Assembly: GCA_900769145.1 (NCBI GenBank)
Contig: CAAGFN010000146.1
Coordinates: forward strand, 1-27,132
Reading direction: 5' to 3'
DNA: 27,132 bases
Origin: Rikenellaceae bacterium
Lineage (GTDB): Bacteria > Bacteroidota > Bacteroidia > Bacteroidales > UBA932
The notes beneath the pieces are model-generated. The model did no database searches and was not told the DNA's origin. It was given only the letters and a program-made list of their open reading frames with translations. The translations under genes and the position numbers were made by a program. This document shows positions 1 through 7,837 of this stretch, one piece after another. Position 1 is the stretch's first letter; the number at the start of each line of letters is the position of its first letter.

Positions 1-272
1 GAATAACGAAGCATCAGTACTACAGGTGGAAGCGCAGGTACCGTGAAGAGGATGAGCAGAATTTGGTTCCAGCCGGGTTCGTTCCGATGATGCCAGGGCC
101 GGCTCCGGGCGTTCCTGCACAAAACTCCAAAGGCAAACAACAAAAGTTCCAACAGGAACAGGAGAGCTTCTTGACGGTTGAGATCCGCACACCCTGTGGT
201 TCTGCTATGCGCATCCAGGGAAACATGACTGCAGCGCACCTGCGAGAGATAATATCAGCGAGCAATGTTTAG
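1..272 (+). CDS. tnpA: IS66-family accessory protein TnpA, C-terminal part
   Basis: The reading frame that begins at base 3 is open from the left edge to a TAG at 270-272, so the gene starts outside the window. The visible residues begin ITKHQYYRWKRRY, a basic helix-turn-helix end as found in the small first protein of IS66 elements. A Gly/Pro-rich linker follows, then a beta-like tail (FLTVEIRTPCGSAMRIQG) and a C-terminal helix. In IS66 elements TnpA helps the DDE transposase and is made in the same transcript as TnpB and TnpC. The next gene starts inside this one: ATG at 265 overlaps the last codons and stop by 8 bases, which fits translational coupling. A TTG at 63 could be read as a start, but the upstream frame clearly continues the family sequence. 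Confidence 0.85.
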   Translation, partial: ITKHQYYRWKRRYREEDEQNLVPAGFVPMMPGPAPGVPAQNSKGKQQKFQQEQESFLTVEIRTPCGSAMRIQGNMTAAHLREIISASNV

Positions 273-633
273 TCTGGATGGCACGGTGAAGTACTGGCTG
301 TACAACAAACCGGTGGACATGCGCAAGAGCTTCAACGGTCTGAGCGGCATCGTAACCAACGGTATGTGCGCCAACCTCAAAGGAGGTGATGTGTACATCT
401 TCATGAATGCGAGCCGAAACATGATGAAGATGCTTCGTCAGGAGGAAGGAGGACTTGTCCTGTATTCCATCCGACTGGATATAGGCCGAATGAAGTCGGC
501 TGTCCAGTCCTCCGATGACGAGGTGATATCCTCCGGAATATCCTACGAAGAGATGCTCGGGATGGTGCGATCCGCCCTTGACAGTCCGTATGTCCGGAGG
601 ATGAGAATGCTCTCGAAGAGCCTCCAAAAATAA
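265..633 (+). CDS. tnpB: IS66-family accessory protein TnpB (Orf2)
   Basis: This 122-residue protein is a full-length IS66 Orf2-like protein. Family marks are YWLYNKPVDMRKSFNGLSG near residues 10-28, the GDVYIFMNASRNMMKML block, and a Gly-Leu-VLYSIRLDIGR stretch at about residues 62-75. TnpB is required for efficient transposition in studied IS66 elements, though its biochemical role is not known. The start ATG overlaps the tnpA stop, and there is a purine-rich stretch just upstream. A hairpin with a T run follows 17 bases after the stop. Nothing in the gene looks damaged. Confidence 0.93.
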   Translation: MFSLDGTVKYWLYNKPVDMRKSFNGLSGIVTNGMCANLKGGDVYIFMNASRNMMKMLRQEEGGLVLYSIRLDIGRMKSAVQSSDDEVISSGISYEEMLGMVRSALDSPYVRRMRMLSKSLQK

Positions 634-649
634 TCAACTTCCTTTGAAG

Positions 650-685
650 AAAAAGTGCCGTAGACTTGCGTAAATGGCACTTTTT
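650..685 (+). terminator. Hairpin with T-run between tnpB and tnpC
   Basis: AAAAAGTGCC at 650-659 pairs with GGCACTTTTT at 676-685 around a 16-nt loop, and one more T follows. It has the form of a weak intrinsic terminator or attenuator. Its place between tnpB and tnpC suggests that it limits read-through into the transposase gene. Confidence 0.55.
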
Positions 686-700
686 TCATACCTTTATATT

Positions 701-2257
701 ATGGAAATCAAGGATATACAGGCTCTTATTGAGGATAACAAAAGGCTCGCTGCGCAGGTCGAGAAGCTCACCGCCGAGAAGGCTGAGCTTGAGAACGCCG
801 TCTCATCCCTGAAGTCCATGATGGAGTAGTATCGCAAGAAACTGTTCGGCAAGATGAGTGAGAAGAACCTGCCTCTTGATCCTTCTGTCCTTGAACCGAC
901 ACTGTTCGATGAACAGCTGAGCGAGGAGGAGCAGGCCGGCCTTGACGCCGAAGTGAAGTCCATGGAAGAGCAGAACGCCAGGGTTATAGAGGTCAAGACC
1001 CACAGGCGCGAAGTCCGTAAGCCGGTATACTCAAACCTCCCGGTCATCGTCACTGACATCTATCCGGAAGGGGTACAGGGCAATCCCGACTATGTGGAGA
1101 TAGGTGTGGAGACCACAGACAGGCTTGCCATCAAACCTGCACAGATGTACATAGACAGAACAGTTCGCCACAAGTTCGTCCTCAAGAGCAGTCTTCAGAT
1201 AGAGGATCCTGACAAACAGGCGTTCGTGATAGCTCCTATGCCTGATATGATAATCCCGAAGGGGATGGCTTCCGAGAGTCTGCTGGCCGATATCCTGATA
1301 AACAAGTTCTTCTATCACCTTCCGTACTACCGCCAGATACAGAAATATAAGGAGTTGGGCGTAGTTCTGAGCGACGCTACGATAAATGACTGGTTTGCGG
1401 CCGTCTGTTCGAAACTCCGGCCGTTGTATGATAAGCTGCGCGAAGCGATAATGGAGAAAGACTATATACAGGTTGATGAGAGTACGTTGCCGGTGATAGA
1501 CAACGAGAAGCACCGTGCCGTGAAGGGATACATGTGGGCCGTGAGGGATGCCGTAGGCGGGAGCGTATACTTCCACTATGACATGGGCTCCAGGAGCGGC
1601 GATACGGCGCGCAAACTCATCGGCGGATATAGAGGCGCGGTGCAGACGGACGGATATGAGGTGTACAACTCTTATGAAAACGCACCCGGCAAGCGTATGA
1701 TAGGCTGCTGGGCGCACGTAAGGCGCAAGTTTGTGGAAGCTCTTGACGAGGACTGCAAGTATGCCAGCGAGGCGATAGTCTATATCAGCAAACTCTACAA
1801 GCTAGAAACCGACATGAAAGAGGCCGGACTCGAACCGGATGCAATCAGAGAACGAAGAGAGAAGGAGGCTTATCCCATCATCCGGGACTTTGAGAAATGG
1901 ATGGACTCCGTTGCCGGCCGCTTCACACTAAAGTCCAGAATGGGAAAGGCCATAAAGTATACTTACACCCTTCTTCCGAGACTGAGCCGCTATGTCCTTG
2001 ATGGCAGATACAACATCGACAACAACGGCGTGGAGAATGCAATCAGGCCTTTGGCCTTGGGCCGGAAGAACTATCTCTTCTGCGGCAATCACGATGCCGC
2101 AGTGCGTGCAGCAATCGTATACTCACTCTTCGCCAGCTGCAAGGCTCACAATGTCGAGATCAGGGCATGGCTGGAAGATACGCTCAGGCGTCTTCCTACG
2201 GAGAAAGATATCAAAGTGCTACTCCCTGAGAACTGGCAGCCAGTGACGGCAAAGTAA
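701..2257 (+). pseudogene. tnpC: IS66-family DDE transposase TnpC, interrupted by an in-frame amber codon
   Basis: The frame opening at ATG 701 encodes the coiled-coil start of an IS66 transposase (MEIKDIQALIEDNKRL and on), meets TAG at 827-829 (codon 43), and continues in the same frame as YRKKLFGKMSEKN and through the whole catalytic domain. The stop sits where the family usually has Gln or Glu before YRKKLFG, so a single C-to-T or G-to-T change explains it. The downstream part can start at ATG 854 (467 residues) and keeps the DDE residues: Asp in IQVDES (residue 208 of the short form), Asp in VQTDGYE (266) and Glu in NGVENAIRP (394). A short product from 854 would lack the N-terminal coiled coil and is probably inactive, unless suppression or reinitiation occurs. 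Confidence 0.9.
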
Positions 2258-2292
2258 CGGTGAATGACTGTCAGTGACATGTTACTTGACGA

Positions 2293-2327
2293 AAGTGGCA
2301 GCAACTTCGCAATAGTTGCTGCCACTT
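2293..2327 (+). terminator. Perfect 14-bp hairpin after tnpC
   Basis: AAGTGGCAGCAACT at 2293-2306 is exactly complementary to AGTTGCTGCCACTT at 2314-2327, with a 7-nt loop. No long T run follows, so it may be a bidirectional terminator, or a secondary structure at the IS right end that blocks outside transcription or translation of the transposase. The exact right inverted repeat of the IS cannot be fixed because the left end is outside the window. Confidence 0.6.
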
Positions 2328-2373
2328 CGCTGTTATTGGATGTCACACGGGGTTCGTCGGAGGCTTACGCTTT

Positions 2374-2445
2374 GCCTTTCCCCTCGGGATGGATGCCTGC
2401 GCATCAATTCCTCGGAGCACCCTTGCCAAGAGTCCCGTCCGTGCC
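2374..2445 (+). repeat. 72-bp direct repeat, copy A (left of the defence island)
   Basis: This stretch matches 14085-14156 in direct orientation at 63 of 72 positions, including a 21-nt identical core at 2395-2415 (14106-14126 in the other copy). Copy B lies inside the long leader of the VWA operon; copy A has no gene in front of it and is followed by the 3' end of a minus-strand gene, so it looks like an orphan leader fragment. The rest of 2258-2521 holds only the IS-distal hairpin and this repeat; I see no gene there. Confidence 0.8.
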
Positions 2446-2521
2446 GCATCCCACGACGCTATAGAGAAGAATTATAGATGATAGTGTAGGTTTAGTTTGT
2501 GTTTCCGACGCTGTAATGTAA

Positions 2522-3211
2522 TCAATTTTCAGACTTTTCCAAAGACTTCAAGACAAAGCCCGGTCCGTAGCTATAGAAATAACCTTCGTTCAGGTTGTCA
2601 ACCCTCTCATATACATAACGTTCGGATTCCCAAATGTTCGCAAAGAAATTGACAATCTGTTTCTTTTCAGGAATGAATGTCGTAGTATTCTTCTCAATGT
2701 AATCGAACGGAGGAGAGGTGATTCTGTCCGCATAATAGTCTTCCACAGCATAAACATCGTACATATTTGCGAGTCCACGACCACACAACCACTCTACGAT
2801 GACAAGTTCATCCCTTCCGTCAAAATCCATATCCGCAAAGTAAAACGGGGAATTAGACGCAAGGTACGGGTCATCTGCCGGCTCGTAATCGGTGACGTAA
2901 CGCATACCCTTGTGAGCCAAGAGAACCTCGGCAGTGATGGACGGATCTCCAAACCAGTCCACGAACACGGTAAAGCACTTTTCGTCATCCTTACGAAAAT
3001 GGAGAAGGGCTGATGACATAGCCATTGGCCAATCAGTATTGATGTCAATCAGTTCCGCCTCGACCTGGTATCCGTTCACTCTCTGCCGGTATTCAATGAC
3101 TGTCCTTCCATTTCCGGTCAATGGTTTTTGAGGAGGTTGGGCATTACGGGACTGGCATCCTATCAACGCACTGATGCATACGCATAACAGGTAAAAAAGA
3201 GGTCGGTTCAT
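2522..3211 (-). CDS. Predicted lipoprotein with an acidic D-x-D-x-D-G motif
   Basis: The protein has 229 residues from the ATG at 3211. It opens with a type II signal peptide: MNRPLFYLLCVCISALIGC, with the lipobox LIGC and Cys19 as the lipidated residue, so the mature protein is probably membrane-anchored. An in-frame codon 27 bases upstream could extend it, but the signal peptide fits the ATG at 3211. The middle carries FYFADMDFDGRDELVIVE, a DxDxDG calcium-loop type motif similar to those in FG-GAP/VCBS-like repeats and in small secreted Bacteroidota proteins of unknown function. The C-terminal half has several aromatic beta-like stretches. It reads toward the IS and stands apart from the restriction operon; a role in defence is not indicated. 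Confidence 0.75.
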   Translation of the reverse strand: MNRPLFYLLCVCISALIGCQSRNAQPPQKPLTGNGRTVIEYRQRVNGYQVEAELIDINTDWPMAMSSALLHFRKDDEKCFTVFVDWFGDPSITAEVLLAHKGMRYVTDYEPADDPYLASNSPFYFADMDFDGRDELVIVEWLCGRGLANMYDVYAVEDYYADRITSPPFDYIEKNTTTFIPEKKQIVNFFANIWESERYVYERVDNLNEGYFYSYGPGFVLKSLEKSEN

Positions 3212-3358
3212 GTCATTTATCGTTATTGTTAACGTCAATGGATATGACGATTCACGGAATCTTCATTTGCGCACTCAGAATTCCGGTTTGAAAATCGGGC
3301 GTGTCTATGGACATTTCCGAGTCAGGATTCCGGGTGCAATTTTTGGTAGGGCAGGGTG
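3212..3358. other. Intergenic spacer upstream of the lipoprotein gene
   Basis: These 147 bases separate the DUF4268 gene stop from the lipoprotein start. The segment is GC-mixed and has no recognisable promoter of the TAnnTTTG type. On the minus strand a 20-codon open frame ends at a TGA at about 3256-3258 and encodes MSIDTPDFQTGILSAQMKIP. It could be a remnant of a gene end or a dispersed intergenic sequence; it has no visible ribosome-binding site. Confidence 0.3.
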
Positions 3359-4300
3359 CTATTTCACGTTTTTGATTAGCGGCTTGAAGAACTTGAGGAA
3401 CTTTACAGTTGTTTCGTATAACCACTCAAACTGTCTCTGCCAATCTTTACGGTCGTGGTAATCGCCGTTCGTCTCCAGTGAAACAAGCGAGGACTTCTTA
3501 TCATCCATCCTCTGCCACTGAATTTTCTCCCCAATCTCCTCTTTGGACTTCTCGTAACCGGCATCGTAAAGTTTATCAAAGACCTCTTTGGAATTTGAAG
3601 TATGGATATTCAAATCTACTGCAATGCTTGTTGTTCCTCTACCAACACAAACATTCAAACAGATTCCGGAGGTACCAACGGCAACATTTGTCCAATGTTG
3701 TGCCAAGGGCCGCTGGGGATTAAACTCCTTTGGCTGCTCAAGAACATACTTGCGATACTCTTCCCAATACTCCAACTTGAGCTTTTCGGTGTCGGACAAT
3801 TCATCGCTAACCTGTTTGCGGACATTCTTTGTCCAACCATTAGGCTTTGCTGCGATTTTGAAGTTCGGGGCTACCGGGCTATCTCCAATACGGAATAGCT
3901 GCACCTCGATTGCAAAGAACTGATAATCGTCGCTCGTGATGGCATTGAGCCAGTCTACCGCCGCTCTATGCTCCTCCCTGACCTGAGAGGAAATCCAGAT
4001 AAAAGTCGATGCCTCAAGACCGGCACAGTAGGTAATAACCTGTCCGAGGTGGGTATGGTCAGTTTGCTCAAGTTGGTTCTCAATAACAACATTCCTGTTG
4101 GTATTTATATCCTTGCACAGAATGTCAGCACTGAACGAGCCGACCTTCTCTTCCTTACCTATTACCTCCAGATCCATCCCGATAGCTTCACTGAGGGCTT
4201 CGATATTCTCAGGTTCTGCAAGCCATGGAGTGAAATCCTTGGCTTCATCTTTCCATTGATCGCGCAGATCAACTTTCTGAAGTCTTGCGAGTTTGTTCAT
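3359..4300 (-). CDS. DUF4268 protein with PD-(D/E)XK-like N-terminal domain
   Basis: The protein has 313 residues from the ATG at 4300; a TTG at 4330 would add ten residues with no family support. The N-terminal half (about residues 40-140) shows a nuclease-like fold pattern: GSFSADILC with Asp59, then VVIENQLEQTDHTHLGQ with Glu74 and Gln76, an E-x-Q variant of the PD-(D/E)XK active site. The C-terminal half resembles DUF4268, with a WEEYRKYVLEQ linker, a core of beta strands (NVAVGTSGICLNVCVGRGT) and a conserved aromatic tail (WQRQFEWLYETTVKFLKFFKPLIKNV). DUF4268 proteins are often found near restriction-modification genes, and this one follows the type III operon on the same strand. Its substrate is unknown; a DNA nuclease or DNA-binding accessory role is inferred. 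Confidence 0.8.
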   Translation of the reverse strand: MNKLARLQKVDLRDQWKDEAKDFTPWLAEPENIEALSEAIGMDLEVIGKEEKVGSFSADILCKDINTNRNVVIENQLEQTDHTHLGQVITYCAGLEASTFIWISSQVREEHRAAVDWLNAITSDDYQFFAIEVQLFRIGDSPVAPNFKIAAKPNGWTKNVRKQVSDELSDTEKLKLEYWEEYRKYVLEQPKEFNPQRPLAQHWTNVAVGTSGICLNVCVGRGTTSIAVDLNIHTSNSKEVFDKLYDAGYEKSKEEIGEKIQWQRMDDKKSSLVSLETNGDYHDRKDWQRQFEWLYETTVKFLKFFKPLIKNVK

Positions 4301-4333
4301 ATTCTTTGCTTTTTTGTCAAGGGTTATCAAAAC

Positions 4334-4764
4334 CTATCGTTCTGAGATAATTCTGTCGTAGTCCTTCAGAACGGTCTCAATCATAAAATCTTCAGTGCAT
4401 CCCGCATCTTGCGCAACCTTCTTCACATATTCTCTCGTATCTTTGTCCAGCACAACCTGCAGGATTTCCTTATCCTTCGTGAGATCTTCCAGTAATGGCT
4501 CAAGAGAGTTTATCTTTTTCCCTTTGGCACTCGCATAAGCAATCTCCCGCTTGGTGCCCTAGCCAACATAGCCTCCAGGATTAATGACGAATATCTCATC
4601 GAGCATCTCCTTCACTCCTTCCTCCCAGACCTCATTATCCCCTTGGTGTCAGAACAGGCCAACTGAAATCACAATATTACCCTGATGAAGGGTCAATCCC
4701 TTTTGAATTCTGAGTTGAATCGCATACTTCCACAAAGGGTAATAACTTTGTAATTAGCTTGCAT
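4334..4764 (-). pseudogene. Decayed nucleoside 2-deoxyribosyltransferase-like gene
   Basis: The ATG at 4764, only 4 bases after the res stop, opens MQANYKVITLCGSMRFNSEFKRD, the typical start of small deoxyribosyltransferase-like proteins, then hits a TGA. A shifted frame carries on the family sequence: LTLHQGNIVISVGLF, a TGA at 4649-4651 in place of the Gly of the GH pair, then HQGDNEVWEEGVKEMLDE, EIFVINPGGYVG, a TAG at 4559-4561, and GTKREIAYASAKGKKI. About ten residues usually present between LDE and EIFVINPGG (the HKRKIDMAD-like stretch) are missing. The last frame closes at 4334. So the gene has a frameshift, two nonsense codons and an internal deletion. Before decay it was probably the fifth gene of the restriction operon. 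The C-terminal 55 residues (after KKINSLEP) are an unknown extension. Confidence 0.85.
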
Positions 4765-4768
4765 AGAA

Positions 4769-7700
4769 CTACTTGGTTATTGCATTTCTAAGGTCTTCAT
4801 AATTGGCAACAACGTCATACATTACATTAGCACCACTGATTGTTTCAAAATGCTTCCTTGCACATTCAATCTTTGACCTTTCGGATTCTCGAAGCTGAGA
4901 TTCCTTCAGTGAGCCTTTTGTTTCAGCCACAAAATAGATATGTTTAATATCTGGCCCCTCATTGAAAACAATAGCCCAGTCAGGATTATAGTGACCAACT
5001 GGAGTATTTATATAGAACCCTCCAGGAAGCTTTGTATAGACAACCACATCGTTATGATTTTCAAGCTCTTTAGCGAAAGTCATTTCTGTCCCAGCAGAAT
5101 CAACAATAACCAGATCATAAAGCGATTTATCAGATTGAAGGGCATTTACACCAAGTTTTCCTTTCAAGGTTGAATTGCTGAAAATATCTGACTCAAACTC
5201 CTTATTGAGCTTATGATACTTCACGTGCTCAATAACAGCTATAGCTTTGCACTCATTGATAATATTGCTTGCCTTGATAATAAACTCCTCAGGGTTCTGT
5301 TTGAACTGATTGAATGTAATTGGTCTTATTCCTTGAAGAATTGCGACAACAGCCTTACGGGTGAGTTGAGTATTCTCAACAAGTTTCCCGATCAAATCAT
5401 ATTTCACAGAAGAGCCAACAGCCTCATTAGCAGATTGCTCTTCTTTTGAGATGATTTTCATAGCTTCTCCGGACTCAAGTTTCCCCTTGCTCTCAATACG
5501 GTCCATCCTTCCGGTAACTACCTGAACATTTATGTCTGTCACCTTCAAATGCTTGTCAAGAGCGCAGATAGACTTCTCTATCAGTTCTTCTGTCTTGAAG
5601 TCAACAGTATAGTAAGTCTGCTGATTGATGCTCTTCCAAAGCTTTTGGAACTCAGAACTCTGAAATCTCTTCTCCTTGAACTTAGCCTCTGAAATCTCAC
5701 GACCATTCTTAATCTTGATGGTAGAAGGATTGAATACAGAGTCAAGTTTCTTTACAATGTCGTTCTTGAATTCATTGAATGAAATATCGTCATCATCGAA
5801 ATCCAGCGTTCCATTCTTCTTATCCTCGTGATACTTTTCAGTCAGCTGTCCTTCTTTGGTGATGTATTTCTTTAGACGCAGCACTGTTCTCAGATCGTCA
5901 GCATCGTCCTCATTCAAAGTCTTTTGCTCACCGTTTGCAGTTGTGACAATAAGACCAATAAACAGAGACTTATCAACCTTGATAGGACGGTCTCCAACAG
6001 CTTCAGCAAATTCTTTCTGCAGCTTGGAAGCAAAATCGGCATAGGACTCACTGGCAATAACTGTAAGGTCATTGATTTCGAAGATACTGCCGTGGAGGAC
6101 GTTCTCATCCTGCCTTTCACCATTCTTATTGACGCAGAGACGCATACCACGACCAACCTCCTGACGCTTCTTTGTCGTGCTGTCGCTATCTTTCAATGTG
6201 CAAATCTGGAACACATTAGGATTGTCCCATCCTTCTTTGAGTGCGGAGTGAGAGAATATGAATCGGGTTGGCTCCTCAAATGAAAGAAGGCGTTCCTTAT
6301 CTTTCATAATGAGGTCGTATGCAGAGACATCCGAACTGCTTTCACTCTTCAATTCTGATGCAGATGGCTGAATGTAGTGACCCTTCTTATCACGAGAAAA
6401 ATATCCATTGTGGACTTCTTCTGCAGAGAACTTTTCGAGATAGTTCAAATAATCCTGGTCTTCATCCAATGTAAGCTGGAGAGAGCGGATGTAATTATTA
6501 TACTCTTCCTCGAACATCTGGGCATATAAGCCATTCTCGTAATGTGAACCGGAACCGTACACTCTATAATTATCAACGTGGTCAATAAAGAACAGGGACA
6601 AACACTTAATTCCAAGCTTATACAACTTACGTTCTTTATCAATGTGGGACTTGATTGTCTCTCTGATTTGAGCTCGACGAATTACCTGTTCATTAATTGC
6701 ACCGATGACATCACCTTCATAAAGGGTAATTCCATTCAGAAGGGTGATACACTTGTTGTATCCATCGATTGTCTCGATGCGATAGTGATTTGAGTACTCC
6801 TCAAGCTGACCGGAATTCTGGTAAATATCAAAGCCATCGCTTACTAACTGTGTTACCTGCTTTATACCGGTTGATATCTTCTTGTCAAACCCAATCCTGG
6901 CACGCGGATTTCCTTCTGATAGTTCAATACTCTCAAGATAGAGATAGCCATTTGTGGCCGTGTTGCCTTTCTGCTGGACAGCTTTAACCGTAATCTGCTT
7001 TACGAGTTTCTGGTTATAGGCATCCATAGCATCAAGACGATACACCATATTCACAATGTCGTCAGCTCTATGAGTTGCACTGTACAGGAGTGTAAACAAA
7101 GGAATAAACTCCTTAATTTTACTGCGTGTAACATTGTTTTTATCAGCACCTAGAACTGATTGCGGTTCGTCAATAATGAGAATTGGACGTGTTGATGCTA
7201 TCACATCTATTGGCTTGCGAGAGCGAAACTCATCAAGTTCTTTATATATTCGTAAAGCATCTTCGCTTCTTGCAGCAAATGCTTGAGTATTGATAATCAT
7301 CACATGCATATTGCTATCATTCGCAAATTGGTCAATCTTTGTCAAATGTTTTGAATCATAGACAAAAGACTGAATGCGCTTGCCATACTCAGCAGCAAAA
7401 TGCTCGCTCATTATCTCAAAAGACTTGCAGACACCCTCGCGGATAGCTATTGATGGCACGACGATTATGAACTTGCTCCAGCCATAGAGTTTGTTGAGTT
7501 CATACATCGTTTTTATGTATGTGTATGTCTTTCCAGTTCCGGTCTCCATCTCGATTGTAAGCCGGAAATCGGACATATCTACAGTCTCAGATGGCTTCAG
7601 CATATAGCTCATCTGCACCTTACGAATATTATCAAGAATCTGGTTCTGGCTGAGTTCAATTTTGCTATTCCTGTATCCAACCTCATCAAACAAAGTAGCT

Positions 7701-7825
7701 CCTGTTGAAGAACCAGCATCTAGAGTAAAATCAACCATTGCAGACTTATGCTGTCCTAAAAATACATCGGTAACAGCTTTGGCTGCATCGGTCTGGAATT
7801 TTTGGTTTTTGAATTTAAGTTTCAT
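4769..7825 (-). CDS. res: Type III restriction enzyme Res subunit (DEAD/DEAH helicase plus endonuclease)
   Basis: Res is the ATP-driven translocase and nuclease of a type III restriction-modification system and acts in complex with Mod. The protein has 1018 residues from the ATG at 7825; a TTG at 7834 is possible but less likely. The N-terminal RecA-like domain has Walker A METGTGKT at about 93-100 and a Walker B of the form DEPQ at about 219-222, followed by the SAT-type motif LLYSATHRADD. Motif VI is RQEVGRGMRLCVN. The C-terminal endonuclease domain shows the PD-(D/E)XK pair PDWA (about 948) and AETKG (about 967-971). The gene lies 12 bases after mod, so the two are surely co-transcribed. 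The coding sequence is intact end to end. Confidence 0.95.
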   Translation of the reverse strand: MKLKFKNQKFQTDAAKAVTDVFLGQHKSAMVDFTLDAGSSTGATLFDEVGYRNSKIELSQNQILDNIRKVQMSYMLKPSETVDMSDFRLTIEMETGTGKTYTYIKTMYELNKLYGWSKFIIVVPSIAIREGVCKSFEIMSEHFAAEYGKRIQSFVYDSKHLTKIDQFANDSNMHVMIINTQAFAARSEDALRIYKELDEFRSRKPIDVIASTRPILIIDEPQSVLGADKNNVTRSKIKEFIPLFTLLYSATHRADDIVNMVYRLDAMDAYNQKLVKQITVKAVQQKGNTATNGYLYLESIELSEGNPRARIGFDKKISTGIKQVTQLVSDGFDIYQNSGQLEEYSNHYRIETIDGYNKCITLLNGITLYEGDVIGAINEQVIRRAQIRETIKSHIDKERKLYKLGIKCLSLFFIDHVDNYRVYGSGSHYENGLYAQMFEEEYNNYIRSLQLTLDEDQDYLNYLEKFSAEEVHNGYFSRDKKGHYIQPSASELKSESSSDVSAYDLIMKDKERLLSFEEPTRFIFSHSALKEGWDNPNVFQICTLKDSDSTTKKRQEVGRGMRLCVNKNGERQDENVLHGSIFEINDLTVIASESYADFASKLQKEFAEAVGDRPIKVDKSLFIGLIVTTANGEQKTLNEDDADDLRTVLRLKKYITKEGQLTEKYHEDKKNGTLDFDDDDISFNEFKNDIVKKLDSVFNPSTIKIKNGREISEAKFKEKRFQSSEFQKLWKSINQQTYYTVDFKTEELIEKSICALDKHLKVTDINVQVVTGRMDRIESKGKLESGEAMKIISKEEQSANEAVGSSVKYDLIGKLVENTQLTRKAVVAILQGIRPITFNQFKQNPEEFIIKASNIINECKAIAVIEHVKYHKLNKEFESDIFSNSTLKGKLGVNALQSDKSLYDLVIVDSAGTEMTFAKELENHNDVVVYTKLPGGFYINTPVGHYNPDWAIVFNEGPDIKHIYFVAETKGSLKESQLRESERSKIECARKHFETISGANVMYDVVANYEDLRNAITK

Positions 7826-7837
7826 ACTTACCAAAAA

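Noticed and set aside
1031..1717. Long minus-strand open frame opposite tnpC
   Set aside because: It is the antisense shadow of a clear transposase; the translation has no domain pattern.
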